From Tissierellia bacterium (GTDB lineage Bacteria; Bacillota; Clostridia; Tissierellales; Peptoniphilaceae), in assembly GCA_012728755.1 (NCBI GenBank), contig JAAYEL010000068.1, forward strand, positions 1 to 47,487: a stretch of DNA of 47,487 bases, given 5' to 3'. Position numbers and translations under genes: made by a program. Every line of letters begins with the position of its first letter. The first letter of the stretch is position 1. Positions 17,622 through 25,994 of this stretch are shown piece after piece. The notes under the pieces are model-generated. The model ran no database searches. It worked only from the letters and a program-made list of their open reading frames with translations, and was not told the DNA's origin.

Positions 17622-17996
17622 TTACTTTGAAATTAATTTAATGATATCTTCAATGCTTGAATTATTCGGTATGTCAAAACTTCCTGATAGAATTTTTGCG
17701 CTAGGATTTGTTTCATTAAATTTTTTTATAAAGTCTTCTTTGTTTTCAATGACTTTATATCCTTCTAAAACTGTAGCTAATTGCTCTACATTTAAGTCAG
17801 TAGGTAATGTGACATTTGTTGTTTGCACTTCGTCTGAGTTTACTTGTTCTTCATTAGAGGCATTTGCTATACTTGCTTGATTAAGATTCATTAGATAGTT
17901 TAGATTTGTCCACAATACAAATACTATAAGCCCTAATAATGCCACCGCAACAATCATCTCTAAAAAATTATATAAGAAATCTTTAATTTTGTTCAT
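17622..17996 (-). CDS. Small membrane-anchored protein, MltG-N-like
   Basis: 124-residue protein with one N-terminal transmembrane segment (EMIVAVALLGLIVFVLWTNL, about residues 13-32), a polar Asn/Thr/Ser/Gln linker, and an extracytoplasmic part of about 65 residues. The end, with GYKVIENKEDFIKKF and then FDIPNNSSIEDIIKLI, resembles the small LysM-like N-terminal module of YceG/MltG endolytic transglycosylases (IP-x-G-x-S type turn), but there is no catalytic domain. It may be a stand-alone envelope-binding module; the match is weak. RBS AAAGGAG. It is alone on the minus strand, divergent from the pseudouridine synthase operon. Confidence 0.7.
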   Translation of the reverse strand: MNKIKDFLYNFLEMIVAVALLGLIVFVLWTNLNYLMNLNQASIANASNEEQVNSDEVQTTNVTLPTDLNVEQLATVLEGYKVIENKEDFIKKFNETNPSAKILSGSFDIPNNSSIEDIIKLISK

Positions 17997-18013
17997 TAGT
18001 TCTCCTTTTCAAA

Positions 18014-18050
18014 TGGATAATAAAACGTAGTTTTGGTATAATGTATTATA
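18014..18050. promoter_or_regulatory. Overlapping opposed promoters, 17996 gene and rluA operon
   Basis: On the plus strand TGGATA (18014-18019), 17-bp spacer, extended -10 TGg-TATAAT (hexamer 18037-18042). On the minus strand there is another extended -10, TGt-TATAAT, at 18050 to 18045. The two hexamers form the palindrome TATAAT-gt-ATTATA. Use of both at once seems unlikely. Confidence 0.5.
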
Positions 18051-18067
18051 ACATAAAAGAGGTAGAT

Positions 18068-19018
18068 ATGAAAAAAATAGAAATAAACAAAAATGATGCA
18101 AACCAGACACTAATTAAGTTTTTAGAGAAATATATGAAGGGATTTCCTAAATCATTAATCCAAAAATTTATCAGAAAAAAAAGAATTAAAGTAAATGGAA
18201 AAAGGGAAGAAGGATCATATTCGCTAAAGCTAGGTGATGTAGTAGATATATATATTTATGATGAGGTGTTGGAGAGCTATCAAAAGGATGCAGATAAACA
18301 TTCTATCTTAAATAAGATTAAGCTTGATGTAGCTTTTGAAAATAAAGATGTAGTAATCATTGAAAAGCCTTTGAATATATTAAGCCATGCTGCTAGTAAA
18401 GAAGATTACGGTAATAACGTTGTTGATTGGTTGGTAAGCTATTTGATTGAGAAAAAGGCTTATATACCAAGATTAGAACATTCATTTACACCGGCTATAG
18501 TTAATAGACTTGATAGAAATACTCAAGGGTTGATCATTGGAGCTAAAAATAGAGATACATTAGTAAAGCTTAATGAACTAGTAGAAACAGATAAAGTAGA
18601 AAAGTACTATTTAGCTATAGTTGAAGGAAAGTTAAAAGAGAAAAAAGAAATCGTAAATTATTTGGAGAAAGACGAAAATAATGTTGTCCATATCACAAAT
18701 AAAAATACAGGAAAAAAATCAATAACAAGAGTAAAGCCATTAGAATACAATGGAGGGTATACTTTAGTTGAAGTTGAATTATTAACGGGAAGAACTCATC
18801 AAATAAGAGTTACATTAAATGATTTAGGTCATCCGATAGTGGGTGATAGAAAGTATAATACAAGCAATAAGCAAAGATTCAAACATCAACAATTGGTTGC
18901 ATTCAAACTAAGATTTAGTAAAGATATTGAGATTGAATCATTAAAAAATCTGGAAGTGATTAGTAAATTCAAAAATGATATTTACGAGACATTTCACTCA
19001 ATAAAGGAGGTATCATGA
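18068..19018 (+). CDS. RluA family pseudouridine synthase
   Basis: Isomerises uridine to pseudouridine in rRNA or tRNA. 316 residues with an N-terminal S4 RNA-binding domain (FPKSLIQKFIRKKRIKVNGK, about residues 27-70) and the catalytic domain with RLDRNTQGL, where D149 is the catalytic Asp, plus LLTGRTHQIRV and GHPIVGDRKY. The exact target (RluC/D type) cannot be told. An ATG nine codons upstream lies within the promoter -10, so the start at 18068 with AAAGAGGT upstream is right. The stop overlaps the response regulator start by 4 nt, an unusual partner for a two-component operon. Confidence 0.92.
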   Translation: MKKIEINKNDANQTLIKFLEKYMKGFPKSLIQKFIRKKRIKVNGKREEGSYSLKLGDVVDIYIYDEVLESYQKDADKHSILNKIKLDVAFENKDVVIIEKPLNILSHAASKEDYGNNVVDWLVSYLIEKKAYIPRLEHSFTPAIVNRLDRNTQGLIIGAKNRDTLVKLNELVETDKVEKYYLAIVEGKLKEKKEIVNYLEKDENNVVHITNKNTGKKSITRVKPLEYNGGYTLVEVELLTGRTHQIRVTLNDLGHPIVGDRKYNTSNKQRFKHQQLVAFKLRFSKDIEIESLKNLEVISKFKNDIYETFHSIKEVS

Positions 19019-19707
19019 GTATAAAGGTTTTATTGGTAGAAGATGAAGTAGCGATTAGAAAGTTTACAAAGATAAATCTTGAAAGGGCTGGATTCGAGAT
19101 ATACGAAGCTGGTACTGGTGAAGAAGGTGTTGAAGTAGCTTTTAGAGAAAGACCTGAGATAGTGATATTAGATATCATGTTACCGGGCATAGATGGTTAT
19201 GAAGTATGTAAGATATTAAGGACACAAATGCCAGAAATAGGTATCATAATGTTAACGGCAAAAAGTCAGGAAATAGATAAAATTCTTGGATTAGAGCAAG
19301 GCACAGATGATTATTTGGTAAAGCCTTTTAATCCACAAGAATTAGTATTGAGAATTAAGTCTTTAATACGTAGATTAGACTATAAGAATGAGAAACCTGT
19401 AAATCATGACTCTCTTGAGGATGGTCCATTTAAGTTAGACTTTTACTCTAAGAGATTACTTAAAGACGGGAAGAGCTTAGATTTAACTCCTACTGAACTG
19501 GCCATAGTTAAGATATTTTTAATGAATAAAGGAAGAGCGATAACAAGAGAAGAATTAATGGAATTAGCTTGGGGAGATAATTTTAGTGGCGATAATAAGA
19601 TAATAGATGTAAATATCAGACGTATTAGATCTAAGATTGAAGAAAATCCTGCTAAACCTATATACTTACAAACAGTGTGGGGTGTTGGCTATAGATGGGG
19701 AGATTAA
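19015..19707 (+). CDS. OmpR/PhoB family response regulator
   Basis: 230-residue two-domain regulator. The receiver domain (1-120) has the acid pair E9-D10, phospho-acceptor D53 (VILDIMLPG), a Thr in MLTAK and Lys in YLVKPF. The C-terminal winged helix (about 135-230) carries LTPTELAIVKIFLMN, the recognition region NIRRIRSKIE and VWGVGYRW. RBS AAAGGAGG is 6 nt before the ATG. It overlaps the downstream kinase gene by 13 nt, so they form a cognate pair. Overall it looks WalR/PhoP-like, but the essential WalRK system cannot be claimed because its usual partner genes are not here. DNA targets are unknown. Confidence 0.95.
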   Translation: MSIKVLLVEDEVAIRKFTKINLERAGFEIYEAGTGEEGVEVAFRERPEIVILDIMLPGIDGYEVCKILRTQMPEIGIIMLTAKSQEIDKILGLEQGTDDYLVKPFNPQELVLRIKSLIRRLDYKNEKPVNHDSLEDGPFKLDFYSKRLLKDGKSLDLTPTELAIVKIFLMNKGRAITREELMELAWGDNFSGDNKIIDVNIRRIRSKIEENPAKPIYLQTVWGVGYRWGD

Positions 19708-21143
19708 TTGAAAGAATTAAGAATTTTGTCATTAAAGTAAGCAAGTTTACTCCTAGCTTAAAGTCTAAGATGTTTATAAATGCATTTTTGGTTTTGTTAT
19801 TATTTGTTGCAGGTTTTGAGTTATTTGCATATATTAATCTACGTAACTATAACTACAATAACTTAAGAAACCTTATGTATTCTCAGGCTAGATATAGTAC
19901 AGAGCTTTATGTGAGTTATGTAGCTGATAGTACCTTAAATGAGAATATCTTACTTGAAAAAAGACAATTTATTGGTAATGCAGAAGGACAAATTCAAGTT
20001 TTGGACTTAAATGGTGTTGTATTATATGACAATATAGCTTCAAGAAATATTGGAAAAGCTATAAATAATGAAGATGTTATCTTGGCTCTTGAATCAAATG
20101 GCGGTTCAAATGTATATAAGGATGAAGCGACAGGCGAGAAGATATTAGCTATTTCGGTACCATTAAATGATAGGACTAGTCAGGTAGGTGTGATGCGTGT
20201 TTTAGCTTCTCTTGATCAAGTTGATGCAGAAATCCTTAGACAATTTACGATATTTATTGCATTTGGTATTGCTTCGGTAATGATAGGAGCTTTAGTTTCT
20301 TATTATTCTTCAAAGCAAATATTTAAGCCGATTAATAAGCTTACGGAAGTAGCAAAGAAATACTCAGATGGACAATATGAAGCTAAGTCAAATATCCCAT
20401 ATGATGGAGAGATTGGTGAACTAGCTATGACGATGGATAATATGAGTGAAAATATCATTGAGAAAGAAGCGATAAAAACAGAGTTTATATCATCAGTATC
20501 TCATGAACTTAGGACTCCTCTGACGTCAATTAAAGGTTGGTCGATTACTCTGCAAGACGATGGTATAGATAAAGACATTACACTAGAAGGACTTCAGATT
20601 ATTGAAAAAGAATCAGACAGATTGTCTGACATGGTTGAGGACTTGCTAGATTTTTCTAGATTTATGTCACCAAAATTCAAACTATCTAAATCTACATTTA
20701 ATATCGTAGATATAGCTCAGTCGATTGTGACTCAATTAAGACCTAGAGTTAAAGATAAAAAGATAAACCTATTGTTGAACTATGAGACTGATTATGTTGA
20801 AGTTATTGCGGATGAAAACAGGATTAAGCAAGTATTCATAAACTTATTAGATAACTCTATCAAATTTACACCTATAGAAGGTACTGTAGCTGTTAATATA
20901 CAAGATAGAGATAATGAAGTACTAGTAGATGTGATAGACACAGGTATTGGTATCACAGCAGATGAGATAGATAAAGTTACGATGAAATTTTACAAGGGTA
21001 TGAGTAGTGAATCACACACAGGTTTGGGTTTATCAATATGTGAAGAGATCGTGAAGGCACATAATGGTAAATTAATGATATCAAGTGTAGAAGGTGAAGG
21101 AACTACTATATCATTTACTATACCAAAGAAGGTGATAGAATGA
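19695..21143 (+). CDS. Membrane sensor histidine kinase
   Basis: 482-residue sensor kinase partnered with the preceding regulator. TM1 at about 27-48 and TM2 at about 184-205 enclose an extracytoplasmic sensor of some 135 residues, with a PAS/Cache-like strand pattern (GQIQVLDLNGVVLYDN). A HAMP linker (about 207-260) leads to the HisKA box SHELRTPLTSIKGW with phospho-acceptor H270, then the HATPase domain: N box around NRIKQVFINLLDNSIKF, G1 DTGIG (415-419), G2 GLGLSI (443-448). All key residues are present. Its stop overlaps the lipoprotein gene start by 4 nt, so that protein may be linked to sensing. Confidence 0.95.
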   Translation: MGRLIERIKNFVIKVSKFTPSLKSKMFINAFLVLLLFVAGFELFAYINLRNYNYNNLRNLMYSQARYSTELYVSYVADSTLNENILLEKRQFIGNAEGQIQVLDLNGVVLYDNIASRNIGKAINNEDVILALESNGGSNVYKDEATGEKILAISVPLNDRTSQVGVMRVLASLDQVDAEILRQFTIFIAFGIASVMIGALVSYYSSKQIFKPINKLTEVAKKYSDGQYEAKSNIPYDGEIGELAMTMDNMSENIIEKEAIKTEFISSVSHELRTPLTSIKGWSITLQDDGIDKDITLEGLQIIEKESDRLSDMVEDLLDFSRFMSPKFKLSKSTFNIVDIAQSIVTQLRPRVKDKKINLLLNYETDYVEVIADENRIKQVFINLLDNSIKFTPIEGTVAVNIQDRDNEVLVDVIDTGIGITADEIDKVTMKFYKGMSSESHTGLGLSICEEIVKAHNGKLMISSVEGEGTTISFTIPKKVIE

Positions 21144-22654
21144 AAAAATTAATCAGTATACTATTATTACTGGCTTTAGTGCTAACGGGATGTAGCGAAT
21201 ACAATTTTAACTATAATGTGTCTGAAGGAGATAATTTGTTAAAATTAACTAAACCTGTTACTAAACGAGAAGTCAATGGAATTTGGGCGCTAACTGAAAG
21301 CTTTGACTTATCAGATAAAACAAGAGAATCTGAAAAAGTCCAAGAAGAAAAAAAACTTGTATTCATATCAGATAGTTTTTTTGAATATAAGAACACAAAG
21401 CTACTAAAACCTTCTTTATCAGCAAAGTATGTTAGATTATCTAGTTTGTTAAACAATAAGGTTATAGATAAACCAGAGGGGTTGGTAATAAATCAAGAGA
21501 ATGTTATAGTATATAAGGCTCAAGATGAAAGACTGCTTTCTCAGGAATTCATAAAGACTGATGAAGGGCAATTAATATTTATTGATGTAAATGTTGTTGA
21601 TGTATATGAAAAAGTAAGGGATGTTACTGCGCAAGAAGAGAAAGAGAAGAGAGAAGAATTTGAAAAAAGTTTGGAAGCTTCGACTAGTAACACTACACGA
21701 AAAGAATTTGCAGTCTCTTTTAATTTCAGAAGAAAAAACACTGGAAGAGGCATGGAAATATTAGATTATGATTACCTTACTTACTTTATAAGTAGATCTG
21801 AGTCACAAGATAGACCTACTGTTATGGGATTCAATAACATTATTATTGGAAAAGATACGGGATTATGGACTATTGAACATCAAAGAAGATATCACGAAGA
21901 AAGTAATATAATTATGGATAGGATATTGGCGAATCCTTCATTTACTCAACCTGACGCAAAAGTAAATCAGCTACAAGGAAACTATGCTAGAAGGATAGAT
22001 TATATTAATGATAACTATATTTCATTTACAAAGGTAGACACTGTAAATGAGTCTCTAAATGAGAATTACGAGATAATTAATCTTAATCAATTATCTATGA
22101 ATCAACCTCTAAGGATTAATGCAATCGGAGGTAATGATGCCAAAGACACTTATGATGCTTTATATAACGAAAATGTAAGCATCATCCAAAATCAATATTC
22201 ATTAGAGACAATTGAACTAAGTAAAGATACTACAAATGTTGGTATGCTAAGAAGACAGATGGCATGGAACTTTATATCAAATATCGAGGTAAAATTATCG
22301 CCTAGTAACAATATCGTAAGAAGAAATCTAAACTTACCGATTGTTCCGATTATTGATATAGCTGCGGTTGATAATAAGAATGTAGGGTGGAGAGATGTCA
22401 CATCAAGGGCAGTAGGAGCCATAGATGCTTCTGTATCACCTGATGTATCATTTATCATGATTCAGTCACAAACACAGCTAGAAATATATCCTATGTACAA
22501 TAACTTCATATCTTTAACTCCTATAGTATCAATACAAAATGCTGAAGACTTAGAGTTAATTGGAGGAAAGTGGTATCCAGAAAGCGACAGAGCAAGTATG
22601 AGAGCTGAGTTCAATAAATTGCCAAGAATAAACACTCAAGTATTATATCCATAA
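21140..22654 (+). CDS. Large lipoprotein of unknown function in two-component operon
   Basis: 504 residues. The N terminus is a lipoprotein signal: KK, a hydrophobic stretch and the lipobox LTGC with C18 as the lipidated residue, so the protein should be anchored on the outer face of the membrane. The rest has no motif I recognise; it is rich in Asn, Asp, Ile and Ser, with a stretch of charged helix (about 160-185) and a mainly beta-like remainder. It overlaps the kinase gene by 4 nt and ends at a terminator, so it is co-produced with the regulator and kinase. It may be a sensor accessory or an envelope factor of that system; there is no direct evidence. Confidence 0.85.
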   Translation: MKKLISILLLLALVLTGCSEYNFNYNVSEGDNLLKLTKPVTKREVNGIWALTESFDLSDKTRESEKVQEEKKLVFISDSFFEYKNTKLLKPSLSAKYVRLSSLLNNKVIDKPEGLVINQENVIVYKAQDERLLSQEFIKTDEGQLIFIDVNVVDVYEKVRDVTAQEEKEKREEFEKSLEASTSNTTRKEFAVSFNFRRKNTGRGMEILDYDYLTYFISRSESQDRPTVMGFNNIIIGKDTGLWTIEHQRRYHEESNIIMDRILANPSFTQPDAKVNQLQGNYARRIDYINDNYISFTKVDTVNESLNENYEIINLNQLSMNQPLRINAIGGNDAKDTYDALYNENVSIIQNQYSLETIELSKDTTNVGMLRRQMAWNFISNIEVKLSPSNNIVRRNLNLPIVPIIDIAAVDNKNVGWRDVTSRAVGAIDASVSPDVSFIMIQSQTQLEIYPMYNNFISLTPIVSIQNAEDLELIGGKWYPESDRASMRAEFNKLPRINTQVLYP

Positions 22655-22700
22655 AACTGAATGAAAAACTTAAATAATAGGCAAAAAAGCTTGTAAAATA

Positions 22701-22729
22701 AAAAAGAGTTCATATGAACTCTTTTTTTT
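22701..22729. terminator. Bidirectional terminator between lipoprotein gene and aspA
   Basis: AAAAAGAGTTC (22701-22711) pairs with GAACTCTTTTT (22716-22726) around ATAT; T and A tracts on the two sides serve both convergent genes. Confidence 0.9.
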
Positions 22730-24152
22730 AGTCTTTTTTCTTTATCAATAGATGTCTGCCAACTATGCCTGGTTGAGTCATAGCTTTTGGATCAAAGATT
22801 TCTTCTAATTCTTCAGGGGTCATTAAACCTTCTTCTATAACTAAATCTCTGACTTTTCTCTCTTCTGCTAGAGCCTTTTTAGCAATATCAGCAGCTTTCT
22901 TATATCCAATATGTGGTACTAATGCAGTAACTATACCGATGCTAATAGCGATATCTCTATCTAGTTTTTTTACATTGGCAGTAATACCATAGATACAATT
23001 TATCCTCAATGTATTCATAGCTCTACCTAGTATCTCAATTGATTGGAATAGAGAATAGAATAAAACTGGTTCAAAGGCATTTAACTCAAGTTGACCAGCT
23101 TCTGCACACATCGAAATCGTAGTATCATTTCCTACAACCTTAAAGGCTACCTGGCTAACTACTTCAGGGATAACTGGATTTACTTTTCCTGGCATGATTG
23201 ATGAACCATTTTGTCTAGGTGGAAGATTAATATCTCCAACCATCGTCTTAGGACCAGATGAAAGTAGTCTCAAATCATTACTTATCTTGGATAGGTTAAT
23301 GGCATTTATCTTTAACGCTGATGATAATTCTACTAGTGAGTCTAAATTATTCGTCTCATCTATTAAATCTTTTGGTCTTACAAGTTTTAGTCCAGTAAGA
23401 GAAGCAAGTGTAGGAATGATTAAGTCGAAATATTTTAAGTCTACATTTATACCAGTCCCAATTGCTGAAGCACCTAAATTTATAGATAGTATTGATTTTC
23501 TAGCTTGCTCAATTCTGATTTTATCTCTTTTTAATACTGAAGCATATGCATGAAACTCCTGACCCAATCTTATAGGTACGGCATCTTGAAGTTGAGTTCT
23601 TCCCATCTTTAATACATCGTCAAACTCAATAGCCTTTTCCATTAATGCATCGATGATTAAGTTTAATTCATTAAGCAATTGTGGTAGAAGTCTTAGTGCT
23701 GCAATCTTACCTGCAGTAGGAAAGACATCATTAGTAGATTGTCCCATATTTACGTCATCATTTGGATGAACATATTTATATTCACCTCTTTTAGCACCTA
23801 AATACTCATCTGCAACATTAGCTATGACTTCATTAATATTCATGTTAGCTGTGGTGCCAGCTCCTCCTTGAATAGGATCATTAAGTATATGTTCTCTATA
23901 CTTTCCATGTGTGATATCATCACAAGCCTTTACTATAGCATCCTTTTTAGATATATCAAGTATACCAGCTTCATAATTTGCTATAGCACATGCTTTTTTT
24001 ATGATAGCTAGTGAGTTAATCAACTCCTCATGAATTGTCTCACCAGTTATATTGAAATTTTCTAGTCCTCTTAAAGTATGAACACCGTACAATGCATCAT
24101 TTGGAACATTTTTCTCACCAACACTGTCAGTTTCTATTCTGTAGTTGTTCAT
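22728..24152 (-). CDS. aspA: Aspartate ammonia-lyase (aspartase)
   Basis: Converts L-aspartate to fumarate and ammonia. 474 residues of the fumarase/aspartase superfamily. The segment GGAGTTANMNINEV (96-109) and HPNDDVNMGQSTND are as in aspartases, where fumarases have GSGTQSNMN; the flexible SS-loop GSSIMPGKVNP, holding the catalytic Ser, is at 316-326. The start at 24152 has GGGAGG directly upstream; an ATG four codons earlier lies before that site. Divergent from fumC across about 70 bp, so both may be controlled together. In an amino-acid fermenter this is a route from aspartate to C4 dicarboxylates. Confidence 0.95.
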   Translation of the reverse strand: MNNYRIETDSVGEKNVPNDALYGVHTLRGLENFNITGETIHEELINSLAIIKKACAIANYEAGILDISKKDAIVKACDDITHGKYREHILNDPIQGGAGTTANMNINEVIANVADEYLGAKRGEYKYVHPNDDVNMGQSTNDVFPTAGKIAALRLLPQLLNELNLIIDALMEKAIEFDDVLKMGRTQLQDAVPIRLGQEFHAYASVLKRDKIRIEQARKSILSINLGASAIGTGINVDLKYFDLIIPTLASLTGLKLVRPKDLIDETNNLDSLVELSSALKINAINLSKISNDLRLLSSGPKTMVGDINLPPRQNGSSIMPGKVNPVIPEVVSQVAFKVVGNDTTISMCAEAGQLELNAFEPVLFYSLFQSIEILGRAMNTLRINCIYGITANVKKLDRDIAISIGIVTALVPHIGYKKAADIAKKALAEERKVRDLVIEEGLMTPEELEEIFDPKAMTQPGIVGRHLLIKKKD

Positions 24153-24185
24153 ATATCCTCCCAATTTATGATATGATACATATAG

Positions 24186-24191
24186 TATAAT
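24186..24191 (+). promoter_or_regulatory. Likely -10 element of fumC
   Basis: A perfect TATAAT lies 32 nt before the fumC start, but no convincing -35 is found at 16-18 bp. The facing minus-strand promoter of aspA cannot be resolved in this 71-bp AT-rich gap. Confidence 0.35.
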
Positions 24192-24223
24192 ACAAATGAA
24201 ATAAAATTTACAGAGAGGTTTTT

Positions 24224-25585
24224 ATGGATTATAGAATAGAAAAAGATTCGATGGGTGAGGTTAAAGTAGCGAAAGATAAACTTTGGAAGGCTCAAACTCA
24301 AAGATCTGTTAATAACTTTCATATTGGAAAAGAAAAGATGCCGCTTGAGTTAATACACTCAATTGTAGTTTTGAAAAAAGCTATAGCATTGGTCCATTGT
24401 GATAATGATAAGATGTCAAAAGAAAAAACAAAATCCATTGTTTATGCTTGTGATCAGATTTTGGAATCAAAATTTGACGATCAATTCCCACTGTCTGTTT
24501 GGCAAACTGGAAGTGGTACACAATCAAATATGAACATAAACGAAGTGATATCAAGTATAGCAAATATGGAATTTGATACAAAAGTGCACCCAAATGATGA
24601 TGTAAATAAAAGTCAGTCAACTAATGATGTTTTTCCATCAGGGATGCATATAGCCTCATACATCATGATTAAAGATAAACTTCTTCCAGCATTAGATCGA
24701 TTATTGGACAGCTTTAAAGAATTTTACCTAGGATTAGATGATATTATAAAAGTTGGTAGGACACATCTGCAAGATGCTACGCCTCTTAGAGTTAATCAAG
24801 AGGTATCAGGGTGGATATATTCATTGGAGAAGGCTAAGGAGCAATTAGAGCTAAATATAGGGCAATTAAGACATTTGGCAATAGGAGGTAGCGCTGTAGG
24901 AACAGGTATCAATACTTATGAAAATTTTGGTAGCATGGTAGTTGATAAACTTAACCAATTAACGGGCAAAGACTTCGAGCCAAGTGCGAATAAATTTTAT
25001 TCATTATCTAGTAAAAACGAGATGTTGGTCGTTCACTCAATACTTAATGCCTTAGCTATGGAATTGTTAAGAATTGGTAATGATATTAGGTGGTTATCGT
25101 CAGGACCAAGGGCGGGAATAGGAGAATACATAATTCCTTCTAATGAACCTGGATCTTCTATCATGCCAGGCAAAGTTAATCCGACACAAGTTGAAGCACT
25201 TAGTATGGTATGTGCACAGGTATTTGGTAACCAAACTTCCATATCCTTTGCAGCAAGCCAAGGAAATTTCCAACTAAATGTATACATGCCATTAATAGCA
25301 TATAATATGCTTCAAAGTATTGAACTTTTATCAGATATGATGGATTCTTTTGATAAAAACCTAGTAAAAGGCATATCAATCGATAGAGATGTGATAGAGT
25401 CAAATCTTAAGAACTCTCTTATGACCGTAACAGCATTAAATCCGTATATAGGATATGATAATAGTGCGAGACTTGCAAAGTTTGCACATGAAAATGGAAT
25501 GAATCTGTATGAAGCAAATGAACAGTTAAAAATATTGGCTCAGGAGGATTTGATAAAGTATCTTGATCCGAAAAAAATGGTATAA
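24224..25585 (+). CDS. fumC: Class II fumarate hydratase
   Basis: Interconverts fumarate and L-malate without an iron-sulfur cluster. 453 residues. Diagnostic features are VWQTGSGTQSNMNINEV (92-108), the HPNDDVNKSQSTND segment, GRTHLQDATPL (178-188) and the SS-loop GSSIMPGKVNP (310-320). GSGTQSNMN separates it from aspartase. RBS AGAGAGG. The divergent neighbour is aspartase, which makes its substrate, so the pair can turn aspartate into malate. The shared ancestry and head-to-head layout could reflect an old duplication, although the two proteins are clearly distinct families. Confidence 0.95.
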   Translation: MDYRIEKDSMGEVKVAKDKLWKAQTQRSVNNFHIGKEKMPLELIHSIVVLKKAIALVHCDNDKMSKEKTKSIVYACDQILESKFDDQFPLSVWQTGSGTQSNMNINEVISSIANMEFDTKVHPNDDVNKSQSTNDVFPSGMHIASYIMIKDKLLPALDRLLDSFKEFYLGLDDIIKVGRTHLQDATPLRVNQEVSGWIYSLEKAKEQLELNIGQLRHLAIGGSAVGTGINTYENFGSMVVDKLNQLTGKDFEPSANKFYSLSSKNEMLVVHSILNALAMELLRIGNDIRWLSSGPRAGIGEYIIPSNEPGSSIMPGKVNPTQVEALSMVCAQVFGNQTSISFAASQGNFQLNVYMPLIAYNMLQSIELLSDMMDSFDKNLVKGISIDRDVIESNLKNSLMTVTALNPYIGYDNSARLAKFAHENGMNLYEANEQLKILAQEDLIKYLDPKKMV

Positions 25586-25608
25586 AAAAAAGCCTTAAAA
25601 GCAAGGCT
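25583..25608 (-). terminator. Terminator of rpmB (minus strand)
   Basis: AGCCTT (25591-25596) pairs with AAGGCT (25603-25608); read on the minus strand the stem is followed by eight T. The plus strand lacks a T tract here. Confidence 0.75.
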
Positions 25609-25615
25609 ATGAATT

Positions 25616-25648
25616 AACCCCTTAATCCAATAGGATAGGGGTTTTTTT
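25616..25648 (+). terminator. Terminator of fumC
   Basis: A two-part stem, AACCCC (25616-25621) with GGGGTT (25638-25643) and inner ATCC with GGAT, is followed by T up to 25648. Confidence 0.85.
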
Positions 25649-25671
25649 CATCATAAGGTTTTTCTTTATTC

Positions 25672-25869
25672 TTAAGCGAAGTCAGGTCTTTGAACTTTGC
25701 CTGATCTTAAACAACGTGTACATACGTTGATTCTTTTAGTTGTTCCATCAACTACGGCTCTAACTTTTCTTAAGTTAGGAGACCAAGTTCTTTTGATTAG
25801 TCTGTGTGAAAATGTAACTGTATTTCCAGATTTTTTTCCTTTTCCACAAATATCACATACTCTTGCCAT
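25672..25869 (-). CDS. rpmB: Ribosomal protein bL28
   Basis: 65-residue large-subunit protein. It begins MARVCDICGKG and has two Cys pairs, C5/C8 and C50/C53, so it is the zinc-binding C+ form. This usually marks a strain in which a second, Cys-free copy might be made under zinc limitation, but none is in this window. A very strong RBS (GGAGGAGG) precedes the start. It is a single-gene unit with its own promoter and terminator, divergent from the asp23-fakA operon, an arrangement conserved in many Bacillota. Confidence 0.97.
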   Translation of the reverse strand: MARVCDICGKGKKSGNTVTFSHRLIKRTWSPNLRKVRAVVDGTTKRINVCTRCLRSGKVQRPDFA

Positions 25870-25914
25870 ATCTGCACCTCCTCCGATATGTTTTATTTAC
25901 TAAATTACTGATTC

Positions 25915-25944
25915 ATTATAACATAAGACACGATTTTTTTGCAA
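25915..25944 (-). promoter_or_regulatory. Promoter of rpmB
   Basis: On the minus strand: -35 TTGCAA (25944 to 25939), 18-bp spacer, extended -10 TGt-TATAAT (25920 to 25915). The -35 hexamer is its own reverse complement and is shared with the opposite promoter. Confidence 0.75.
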
Positions 25945-25967
25945 GAAAATTCTAATACTGATATAAT
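25939..25967 (+). promoter_or_regulatory. Promoter of the asp23-fakA operon
   Basis: -35 TTGCAA (25939-25944), 17-bp spacer, extended -10 TGa-TATAAT (hexamer 25962-25967). The same six bases act as the -35 of the rpmB promoter. Confidence 0.75.
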
Positions 25968-25994
25968 TAGGCTATATAAACTTAGGAGGGCTTT

